The position numbers and the translations under genes were made by a program. From assembly GCF_000970285.1 (NCBI RefSeq), contig NZ_CP009516.1:3017036-3081035 (forward strand): 64,000 nucleotides of DNA, written 5' to 3'. Position 1 is the first letter of the stretch. Every line of letters begins with the position of its first letter. Below are positions 56,536 through 64,000 of this stretch, in pieces. Source of the DNA: Methanosarcina horonobensis HB-1 = JCM 15518 (GTDB lineage Archaea > Halobacteriota > Methanosarcinia > Methanosarcinales > Methanosarcinaceae). The notes beneath the pieces were generated by a model. It was not told the origin of the DNA. It was given only the letters and a program-made list of their open reading frames with translations, and did not search any database.

Positions 56536-57190
56536 TAATTAAATCATATAGATTTTGTTGTTTCACCTGTTCACTCAAGCAAGGGTGGGAGAAGCCACCC
56601 ATATATTTCACCAGTCTCATCCCGGCTACGGCTTACACCTCTCGGTTTCCGAGTCCTGAGAAACTTTAACTACTCCTACTTTAACCATCTGTATAATGTA
56701 CACACAAGTGTGCCCTAAATAATTCTAATACTTTCCTTGTGAGTTTACTCCACGAGTTTCTGAAATATCAAACTTTACCTCTGGAGACAGGGTCAAATTA
56801 ATCTTGATTTGAAAAAAACTCTGTTTTTCAAAATATTTCTACGTGAATTTTTGCTCTCTACGTGGTTTGGATCCAAAAATAGCAGTAAATTTGATTCTCT
56901 GATATTTTTGTCAATTTGTGCGAAGTGTCACGCCTAAATTTAATAAATCTCGACAACATATAGACGTATATTCATCTTTTTTCGATAGTTTATCTTTAGG
57001 TATTAACTATTGAATCTGAGTGGAGGCAATATGCTCATATATAAAGTTTCTAACCAGATCATCAAATAATCAAAGATTCTGAAATAATTAATGATCCGAA
57101 AAAGTATGAAAAAGGGATAGTTTGATGATCTGGCTAAAAAGTTTACGGTTTATATAGAATGTATTGATAATAATTTTAGAAGGTGAAAAT
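56536..57190. promoter_or_regulatory. Intergenic region with a structured element and shared leader B
   Basis: GGGTGG-GAGAAG-CCACCC (56583-56600) and CTCGG-TTT-CCGAG (56641-56653) are two hairpins in a GC-richer block, possibly an insertion-element end. The last about 200 nt match the leaders at about 54230-54450 and 58430-58640. GGTGAAAAT just before 57191 is the ribosome binding site. Confidence 0.45.
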
Positions 57191-58225
57191 TTGAGTCAAA
57201 TCAGCAAGGGAATTGCTGTTTTTATCGTTGTTCTAGCTTTTATAATAATCTTGGGACTATTTGTAAGTGCACTAGTTGACCCTAAGACGCAAGTTGATAC
57301 TAAAATGCCGATGAATATGGAAACGCCAGTTCAAGGAAAAGAAATAGGTGGCTTATTTATTGAATTTGAAGATGGAACTAATGAACCTGAAGTTAAAGCC
57401 ATTCTTGAAAACTGCAATATTCCCGTAAATTATAGCATAAATTACAATTCTGACATTCTGCCAAGTAGATGCTACATAATGGTAGATAAAGATAAAATAA
57501 TGGATATAGAGGGATTGGTAGATGAGATAAATTTGACTATCCCTGTAAAAAAAGGAAGTAACTATGTGTTGACGGTAACTGAACGAGCTATCCAAGATAA
57601 AAATTTTCTTGCAATACTGGAAAAAAATAATCTTCAGGTGAAAAAATCCATATACTGTTATGTCCACCTTGAAGATGGACATATGAGTTGGAACCCGGAT
57701 GAAGATATACCCAGAATAAAAGATGAGTTTAGAATGAATGAGAAGGTGTTGACCGTAAATCAAGAAATGAAAGTCAATGATTTATTTGTCGAATTTGAAA
57801 ATGGAACTACTGAATCTGAAGTTAAAGCTATTCTTGAAAACTACAACATGACTATGAACTATAGTATAGATTACAATGTTGACTACTTTGAAGATAAATA
57901 TTACATATCAGTAGACAAAGATAAAATTATGGATGTAAGAAACGAGTTAAATAAAGGGACAAATTGGATTGCCCCTGTATTCCCTGATATTAAAAAAGGA
58001 AATTATTATATAATCACAGTAACTGAACAAGCTATTCAGGATAAAAATTTCCTTGCAATGCTAGAGAAAAATGATCTTCAAGTCAAAAAGTCCGTCTATT
58101 GTGATATTATTCTTAGAGACGAGTCTAAGAACTCGATTTGGGAAATAGATGCGCTCAGAATAAAAAATGAACTTGAAAGAAATGAGAAAATACTGACCAT
58201 AAGTACTGATGGTAGTACCCAATAA
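57191..58225 (+). CDS. UPF0228-family protein with two tandem domains
   Basis: 344 residues from TTG 57191, with GGTGAAAAT directly before it; an upstream ATG (57164) would place nine residues before the ribosome binding site and is less likely. One N-terminal membrane helix (about 8-28) is followed by two homologous units (about 45-185 and 195-335). Both contain (F/V)EFE(D/N)GT.E.EVKAILEN, YYI.VDKDKIMD, I.TVTE.AIQDKNFLA.LEKN.LQVKKS.YC. This is the Methanosarcina UPF0228 family, normally a single unit per protein. Function is unknown; it is extracytoplasmic. Confidence 0.85.
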   Translation: MSQISKGIAVFIVVLAFIIILGLFVSALVDPKTQVDTKMPMNMETPVQGKEIGGLFIEFEDGTNEPEVKAILENCNIPVNYSINYNSDILPSRCYIMVDKDKIMDIEGLVDEINLTIPVKKGSNYVLTVTERAIQDKNFLAILEKNNLQVKKSIYCYVHLEDGHMSWNPDEDIPRIKDEFRMNEKVLTVNQEMKVNDLFVEFENGTTESEVKAILENYNMTMNYSIDYNVDYFEDKYYISVDKDKIMDVRNELNKGTNWIAPVFPDIKKGNYYIITVTEQAIQDKNFLAMLEKNDLQVKKSVYCDIILRDESKNSIWEIDALRIKNELERNEKILTISTDGSTQ

Positions 58226-58659
58226 GAACTTATCCGAAAAGTGTTGAAACCTATTTTTAAAACAACGTCGGATAAGAGGGTAACATGTACTTGAGGTATT
58301 ATCTAGCTTGAATAAATTACTCTCCCTTACTATTTTTCTGTGTTCTTTCTAGATTCTATTGATTTGAAGCTGAGGGGTTGCTATCATACCAGCCTCGATA
58401 ATCTTTTTTATATAATTTTGAATATGTGTGAAGGTGAATGCTCCTATGTATATTTTCTAGCCAAACTCCAACTATTAAAGATTCGGATATTACAGAATCA
58501 AAATGAGTATGGAAAACAGATAGTTTATTAGATGGTCGGAAAACTTGTAAGGAGTTAGGTAAAAAATTTATATAGTTCAGAAGTGCTTTCCAGATAACAC
58601 AAACTCCATAAATTGGTATACTTAATCTGTAGGGTTGGATTTAAAGAGTGGATTAGGTA
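58226..58659. promoter_or_regulatory. Intergenic region with shared leader C
   Basis: Sequence from about 58430 to 58640 aligns with the leaders of 54532 (AAAACTTGTAAGGAGTTAGG and AAACTCCATAAA) and of 57191 (AAAGATTCGGA, GAGTATGGAAAACAGATAGTTT). No gene was recognised. Confidence 0.45.
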
Positions 58660-59395
58660 ATGAATATGAGGACTCGTTACAAAATAATTGTACTATTAAT
58701 AATCATTTCTGCCGCGTTGCTGTCTCTCTGGTGGCAAGACCAGAAGCAGAGGATGTATGATAGGAATCACATTAGCAGTTATGATTACTATATAGAGTTA
58801 ACTACAGACTCGACCCTGAGCAATGTCACTCTTTACCTTCCGCTCCCGGTGATAAACAACAAACACATCATCCGTAGGCACAGATATCGTAGAGCATCAC
58901 TTCAATGACTATGATCATTCATGGAAATATGCCTTGGTTAATACGGAGCACGGATTAATGCTTTCTATAAAAAATAAGAAAATAGAGCCAAAATACACTA
59001 CCCGAAATAAAGGTTCAAAGAAGATTCTGCATCCAAACATGTTTTCCGAAACATTGTTCTCTAATCAGACCATAGACACAATGAACCCGCTGGGCAATGA
59101 AATGGTTCTTATGCCCAAATACAATCTCACACTTAATGTTAACAACAGAGTACCCCATACACAGGCGTCTGAGCAGTTTGATTATGAAAGCAAGATGTAT
59201 GCCTGCTATGATACCTCCTCGAATGCAAACGTCAGCATTTCCATCTACCTGCATGGAACGAATGGATGGTGGATCGGAGGATGGCAGTATAACAGCTATT
59301 GGGAAACCATGGAAATTATGCTGCCCGGATCTCAGGATGGATGGAAAACAGTAAATGGTGAGCTTGTTACAGGAGAAGGGACGTACAAGATATAA
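58660..59395 (+). pseudogene. Frameshifted membrane-anchored protein gene
   Basis: The first frame (58660-58908) gives an N-terminal membrane helix (residues 8-25) and a beta-like segment (YDYYIELTTDSTLSNVTLYLPLPVINN). From about 58857 the protein continues in another frame (NTSSVGTDIVEHHFNDYDHSWKYALVN...) to the stop at 59395. The join lies in AACAACAAACACATC, so a one-base indel in an A/C-rich run is likely. A sequencing error cannot be excluded. The family is not recognised. Confidence 0.7.
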
Positions 59396-59461
59396 TGAGA
59401 TCATCCAAAACTTTGAGTTCAAATAGAATCCAAATAGTTTTGTGACGCTTCAATTCTTCAG

Positions 59462-61015
59462 TCACTCTTTTACAAGAAGTGATTTTCCTGTCATTTCTTC
59501 GGGTTTCGGGATCCCAAGAAGTTCGAGAATAGTCGGTGCAATGTCAGATAATTTTCCATTCTTAAGTGCTTTTATGTCACCGTTTCCGAAGTAGATGCAT
59601 TTCACCGGGTTTGATGTATGCGCAGTAAACGGCTCTCCTGTCTTCGAGTTTATCACCTGCTCGGCATTTCCGTGGTCAGCGGTTATAAGTGCTATGCCTT
59701 CTTTTTCTTTCAGAGCCTCAACAATCCTGCCCAGACAGGTGTCTACGGCTTCTACCGCCTTCACTGCAGCTTCAAAAACTCCGGTATGCCCAACCATATC
59801 CATGTTTGCAAAGTTAAGGACAATAACATCATACTTTCCAGACCGGATTCTCCTGATAACCTCATCCGTAATCTCATATGCGCTCATTTCAGGTTTGAGG
59901 TCGTATGTAGGAATCTTCGGTGAAGGAATAAGGCAGCGGTCTTCACCCCTGTAACACTTTTCTTCGCCGCCGTTAAGGAAATAGGTCACATGGGCGTATT
60001 TCTCTGTTTCAGCTATGCGTAGCTGGATGAGTCCATGCTTGCTCAGCACCTCTCCAAGTACATTTTCCAGCTTTATAGGAGGGAAAGCAATGGGCACATT
60101 AAGGGTTTCGTCGTACTGGGTCATGCAGACAAAATAAACCTTCGGACGTTTTTCTCTCACAAAACCGTCAAAGTCCTCTTTTACAAACGCCCAGGTTATC
60201 TGCCGCGCCCTATCCGGTCTGAAATTGAAAAAGATTACAGAGTCGTTGTCCTGTATCGTTGCAATGGGCTTTCCTTCCGGATCAGTAATTACAATCGGTT
60301 TCACGAACTCATCAGTCTCTCCCCTTCTGTAGGCTTCGGAAACTGCAGTTTCTACATCCGGAGCTGTATATGGGGCTACTCCTTCTGTAAGTGCATAATA
60401 GGCAAGCTTTGTCCTGTCCCAGCGTTTATCTCTGTCCATTGCGTAGTAACGCCCCGATACAGTTGCGATTTTAGCAGTTCCATTTTCCTTGCAAAAAGAA
60501 TCGAGTTCTTTTATGTCTGCAAGAGCAGTTTTAGGGGGCACGTCCCTCCCATCCAGAAAAGAGTGGATATAAACTTTTTTTATCCCTTTCTCCTGTGCAA
60601 GTTTGATAAGAGCATAAAGGTGGGTAATGCAACTGTGAACGCCTCCGTAGGAAACAAGCCCCATGAGGTGCAGGCTTGAATCATTGACCTTAACATTTGA
60701 AATTGCATTTAGAAAAGCCGGATTTTTGAAGAAGTCTCTGTTCCTGATAGAGATGTTTATTCGGGTAAGATCCTGATATACAATTCGTCCTGCCCCTATG
60801 TTCAGATGCCCAACTTCGGAATTTCCCATAAGATCATCTGGAAGACCTACAGCCTCACCGGAAGCTTTTAAAAAACACCATGGGTATTCCTTTTCCAGCC
60901 GATCAAAGTTCGGAGTTCTGGCTGCCATTACAGCATTTCCTTTTTTATCTTCCCTGTATCCCCAGCCGTCAAAAATAATGAGCATAAGAGGTTTAGGTCT
61001 TCCAGCCTGAGTCAT
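59462..61015 (-). CDS. gpmI: 2,3-bisphosphoglycerate-independent phosphoglycerate mutase
   Basis: 517 residues from ATG 61013-61015 ([10 protein letters not shown]), with GGTGGAG about 9 nt upstream; a further in-frame start at 61042 is less likely. It has the alkaline-phosphatase-type metal site (MLIIFDGWG), phosphoserine S66 in [16 protein letters not shown], the [10 protein letters not shown] and GRYYAMDRD motifs, MDMVGHTG and ADHGNAE. It interconverts 3- and 2-phosphoglycerate. With ppsA upstream on the same strand it fits gluconeogenesis. Length is that of the standard Mn-dependent iPGM. Confidence 0.97.
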   Translation of the reverse strand: MTQAGRPKPLMLIIFDGWGYREDKKGNAVMAARTPNFDRLEKEYPWCFLKASGEAVGLPDDLMGNSEVGHLNIGAGRIVYQDLTRINISIRNRDFFKNPAFLNAISNVKVNDSSLHLMGLVSYGGVHSCITHLYALIKLAQEKGIKKVYIHSFLDGRDVPPKTALADIKELDSFCKENGTAKIATVSGRYYAMDRDKRWDRTKLAYYALTEGVAPYTAPDVETAVSEAYRRGETDEFVKPIVITDPEGKPIATIQDNDSVIFFNFRPDRARQITWAFVKEDFDGFVREKRPKVYFVCMTQYDETLNVPIAFPPIKLENVLGEVLSKHGLIQLRIAETEKYAHVTYFLNGGEEKCYRGEDRCLIPSPKIPTYDLKPEMSAYEITDEVIRRIRSGKYDVIVLNFANMDMVGHTGVFEAAVKAVEAVDTCLGRIVEALKEKEGIALITADHGNAEQVINSKTGEPFTAHTSNPVKCIYFGNGDIKALKNGKLSDIAPTILELLGIPKPEEMTGKSLLVKE

Positions 61016-61226
61016 AACAAGAAACTCCACCTTTAAGTTCAACCGCGTAAGTCCTGCCGGTAACTGCGTGTGTAGTATTACAACAGGTCTACAACATATC
61101 TACGTGCCAGAGCGTGCTTCGAGTATACTTCCAGTTTTGCACAGCGCCTGCTGTAAGGGCAAAGTAGATCACAACACTTTTCGGATTGACCTTACCAATA
61201 ATGGACACCAGTTACTTTTCCCCTTC

Positions 61227-63641
61227 TTATTTTCCCATTTCCTTTTCCGTTTCCAGAACTTTAAGGGTGACTTTTATAACCGAATCCGGATTAAGCGAAA
61301 TGGAATCTATCCCCTGTTTTACCAGGAACTCTGCAATTTCGGGATAGTCGCTGGGTGCCTGTCCGCAGATCCCACTGTGCCTTCCATTCTTTTTTGCTCC
61401 CTGTACTGCCATCGCCATTATTTTCATAACGCCCGGGTCCCGCTCATCAAATTCCGCAGCAAGCAGTTCCGAATCCCTATCAACACCCAGAGTCAGCTGG
61501 GTCAGGTCATTTGAGCCGATTGAGAAGCCATCGAAATATTCGCTGAAGTCGTCAATTTGAAGAACATTGTTTGGAATCTCGCACATAACATAGACCTGCA
61601 ACTCATTTTCCCCTCTCTTTAACCCGTTTTTTTCCATTTCGGCAATTACTTTCTTTGCCTCTTCAACAGTCCGGCAGAAGGGAATCATGATAATGAGATT
61701 TTTAAGTCCCATCTCTTCCCTGACTTTTTTCATAGCCCTGCATTCAAGAGCAAAACCTTCCCTGTAACGCTCATTAAAATAACGGGAAGCTCCCCTGAAA
61801 CCAAGCATGGGATTGTTTTCTTCCACTTCAAAGTCGCTGCCCCCAAGCAAGCTTGCATACTCATTGCTTTTGAAGTCACTTGTGCGGACCACGACATCCT
61901 TAGGGTAAAAAGACGCAGCAATGGTTCCGACACCCTGAGCAAGCTTATCTACGAAATATTCTTCTTTATTATCGGAATTTTGGGTAAGTTCCTCTATTTT
62001 CTGAAGGACTTTATGGTCTTTGACTTTCTCAGGGTGCACCAGAGCCATTGGATGGATCTTGATATAGTTTGAGATAATAAACTCCAGCCTTGCAAGCCCT
62101 ATACCGTCGTTTGGGATCATGGAAAGGCTAAAAGCCTCATCAGGATTTCCAAGGTTCATCATAATCGCGGTTTTGGGGCGTTTTGCGTCTTTAAGGCTCA
62201 TTGTATCTTTGTGGAAAGGAAGAGTTCCGTCATACACAAGCCCCTCTTCACCTTCCGCACAGCTTACGGTAATTTCCCGACCTGTCTCTAGAACCTCTGT
62301 TGCATTGCCTGTCCCCACAACTGCCGGAATACCCAGTTCTCGGCTAACAATTGCGGCATGGGAAGTTCTTCCTCCCTGGTTCGTGACAATTGCGGATGCT
62401 ATTTTCATTACGGGTTCCCAGTCCGGAGTTGTGGCGTTAGCGATAAGGATCTCTCCCTGTTTAAAAGAAGGAAGATCTGAAACGTCAGGAATTACATGTG
62501 CCTTTCCGGAAGCAATTTTATCTCCTATGCTTTTGCCTTTAGCAAGAACGTTTGATTTCTTTTCGAGTACATAGGTCTCCAGAACATCTCTTCTTTTCTG
62601 AGACTGGACAGTCTCAGGTCTTGCCTGCACTACAAAGAGTTCTCCCGTTACTCCGTCCTTTGCCCATTCGATATCCATGGGCATGGATTTCTTATCTTTA
62701 TTTGAGTAATAGTCTTCAATGGTAACAGCATACCATGCAAGTTTAAGCACTTCGTCGTCATTGATGCAGAAGCGGCGCCGGTCCACCTCAGGAACCTCCA
62801 CGTTCCGGGTAAGCATTTTGGAGCCGCCCTGTCCATAGATCATCTTGATTTCTTTATCCCCTAAATTCTTCTCAATAATCGGCTTATACCCTTCCTTGAA
62901 AGTTGGCTTGAAAACATAGAACTCGTCCGGGTTGACCTGCCCCTGTACGATATTCTCCCCAAGCCCGTAGGAGCCAGTAATAAAGACTACGTCCCTGAAA
63001 CCCGTTTCCGTATCCAGAGTAAATATAACGCCGCTTGATGCAAGGTCAGACCTGACCATTTTCATTATCCCTATCGACAGTGCCACTTTAAAATGGTCAA
63101 AGTTATTTATCACCCTGTAGGAAATAGCTCTGTCAGTAAAAAGCGATGCAATACAGCGTACGCAGGCATCTCGAAGTGCCGGATAACCCCTGATGTTAAG
63201 GTAAGATTCTTGCTGCCCTGCAAAAGAAGCAGTGGGAAGGTCTTCAGCAGTTGCCGAACTCCTCACGGCTACATCCGTGTTCTCTCCATACTGCTCGCAG
63301 AGGTGATCATACCCGGATTTAATTTCCTGCCAGAGGTCATCCGGAAGTCCTGCATCAAGAATCAGGTCTCTTGCGTTTTTTCCCCTTTTTGCAAGTTCTG
63401 ATACATCCGAGGTATCAAGCCCTTCAAGTGTTTGCTTGAGCTTGTCTAGAATCCCTCCGGCTTTGAGGACATGCCAGTAAGCTTCAGCAGTAACTGAAAA
63501 ACCATTAGGGATCTTTACTCCCTTTGGAGTGAGTTCTCTGTACATTTCCCCAAGAGAGGCATTTTTCCCTCCCACAAGCGGAACATCTTCAATCGAAGTC
63601 TCATCAAACCAGCGTATGTACTTACTTTTGTTCTCAGACAT
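61227..63641 (-). CDS. ppsA: Phosphoenolpyruvate synthase
   Basis: 804 residues. The N-terminal nucleotide-binding domain (about 1-345) starts W.DE.S..DVPLVGGKNASLGEM and contains DVAVRSSATAEDLPTASFAGQQ. The swivelling phosphohistidine domain (about 390-480) has the catalytic His in GGRTSHAAIVSRELGIPAVVG. The C-terminal TIM barrel has MLGFRGASRY and the FSIGSNDLTQL.LGVDRDS block, and ends with the catalytic-Cys motif SGICGQAPSDYPE. It makes PEP from pyruvate and ATP for gluconeogenesis. GGGGA precedes the ATG. Confidence 0.98.
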   Translation of the reverse strand: MSENKSKYIRWFDETSIEDVPLVGGKNASLGEMYRELTPKGVKIPNGFSVTAEAYWHVLKAGGILDKLKQTLEGLDTSDVSELAKRGKNARDLILDAGLPDDLWQEIKSGYDHLCEQYGENTDVAVRSSATAEDLPTASFAGQQESYLNIRGYPALRDACVRCIASLFTDRAISYRVINNFDHFKVALSIGIMKMVRSDLASSGVIFTLDTETGFRDVVFITGSYGLGENIVQGQVNPDEFYVFKPTFKEGYKPIIEKNLGDKEIKMIYGQGGSKMLTRNVEVPEVDRRRFCINDDEVLKLAWYAVTIEDYYSNKDKKSMPMDIEWAKDGVTGELFVVQARPETVQSQKRRDVLETYVLEKKSNVLAKGKSIGDKIASGKAHVIPDVSDLPSFKQGEILIANATTPDWEPVMKIASAIVTNQGGRTSHAAIVSRELGIPAVVGTGNATEVLETGREITVSCAEGEEGLVYDGTLPFHKDTMSLKDAKRPKTAIMMNLGNPDEAFSLSMIPNDGIGLARLEFIISNYIKIHPMALVHPEKVKDHKVLQKIEELTQNSDNKEEYFVDKLAQGVGTIAASFYPKDVVVRTSDFKSNEYASLLGGSDFEVEENNPMLGFRGASRYFNERYREGFALECRAMKKVREEMGLKNLIIMIPFCRTVEEAKKVIAEMEKNGLKRGENELQVYVMCEIPNNVLQIDDFSEYFDGFSIGSNDLTQLTLGVDRDSELLAAEFDERDPGVMKIMAMAVQGAKKNGRHSGICGQAPSDYPEIAEFLVKQGIDSISLNPDSVIKVTLKVLETEKEMGK

Positions 63642-63901
63642 TTCCCCAAAATCCCCTTTAAAATTATTATGCCTTTAAAATTATTATGTTTTCAAAACAA
63701 TTATGAAACGTATCCAGGATCTCATGCATTAGTTAGAACGCTTCCCCAGAGCGTACAGGATATCCCTGAATCAGGAAGTTACACGTGCAGATTGTGCATC
63801 GATGACAGAAATCAATTTTCCCTATCCAAGTTATTTTGATTTATAGCCTATCCGAAAAGTCAACGTAGGATGTTTAACCTGAAAATATAACCTGAAATGA
63901 T
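63642..63901. other. Intergenic region upstream of ppsA
   Basis: AT-rich; includes a near-tandem CCTTTAAAATTATTATG phrase (63655-63690). It probably carries the ppsA promoter. No gene was seen. Confidence 0.35.
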
Positions 63902-64000
63902 TTATTTGAGAGTTGAGAGCTTCTCTGCTTTCAGGACCATACTCAGGCCTTCCCGCATAAGTTCCTTTGCTCTTGTCTGACTTTTTGCTTCAGCAAAGAT
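63902..64000 (-). CDS. C-terminal end of an unidentified gene (cut by window edge)
   Basis: The minus strand is open from the window edge to TAA at 63902-63904 and encodes 32 residues of a charged helix (IFAEAKSQTRAKELMREG, then LSMVLKAEKLSTLK). Amino-acid usage is protein-like, and the direction matches ppsA and gpmI. Too little is visible to name the product. Confidence 0.5.
   Translation of the reverse strand: MFAEAKSQTRAKELMREGLSMVLKAEKLSTLK

Noticed and set aside
1-64000. tRNA, rRNA or CRISPR genes.
   Set aside because: I looked for T-arm (GGTTC-A-TCC) patterns, conserved rRNA words and regularly spaced repeats and found none that I can support; a covariance search would be needed to exclude tRNAs fully.

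Overview
The window reads as a stretch of a Methanosarcina chromosome (methanogenic archaeon). Support: a monofunctional Ni-CO dehydrogenase with its ferredoxin partner (cooS-cooF), archaeal-type Pth2 and TruD, a Trm112-like protein, CHASE4 sensor kinases, a duplicated UPF0228 protein (a family I know from Methanosarcina), many secreted or lipid-anchored proteins of unknown role, long AT-rich intergenic regions, frequent GTG/TTG starts, and GGTGAT/GGAGGT-type ribosome binding sites. No rRNA, tRNA or CRISPR array was found.

Region 1 (1-10.4 kb): the tail of an IS200/IS605-type tnpB with its structured right end; two paralogous TPR genes on either side of a hypothetical gene and a PPP-type phosphatase; fxsA; an N-terminally short lrgB; an iscS-iscU-like pair whose scaffold lacks one of the three standard cysteines; a RimK-type ATP-grasp ligase (candidate mptN) carrying an in-frame 18-bp minisatellite; and pth2.

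Region 2 (10.5-24.2 kb): a membrane-anchored transglutaminase-like protein, truD, a PQQ-propeller membrane protein, a secreted HEAT protein with a PGF-CTERM-like tail, small membrane proteins around a 21-bp perfect inverted repeat, a DUF4013 protein, two tiny lysine-rich paralogues on either side of a transposase remnant, pyrG, and a Trm112/membrane-protein pair.

Region 3 (24.7-42 kb): cooS-cooF (cooF has a 66-nt internal duplication), a fasciclin lipoprotein, a flavin split-barrel protein, a possible IS200-derived mini-element, a small Cys-rich protein, two closely related CHASE4-HAMP-PAS-histidine kinases around a YkgJ-type CxxCxxxC protein (the first kinase seems to lack an ATG/GTG/TTG start), a transglutaminase-like lipoprotein, and an ABC operon (ATPase, S-layer-like protein, FtsX/MacB permease).

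Region 4 (42-59.4 kb): accessory and surface-protein rich. It holds a DUF4405 protein, a cluster of ArsR-like regulator, lipoprotein and membrane-anchored winged-helix protein, two secreted coiled-coil proteins separated by a structured spacer, a beta-helix lipoprotein and a HEAT protein. It ends in a decaying island of secreted proteins. There a matrixin-like protease gene has two stops and a frameshift, two other genes are frameshifted, and three transcription units share a divergent leader of up to about 200 nt.

Region 5 (59.4-64 kb): gluconeogenic/glycolytic genes gpmI and ppsA, both leftward, then the 3' end of an unidentified gene at the right edge.
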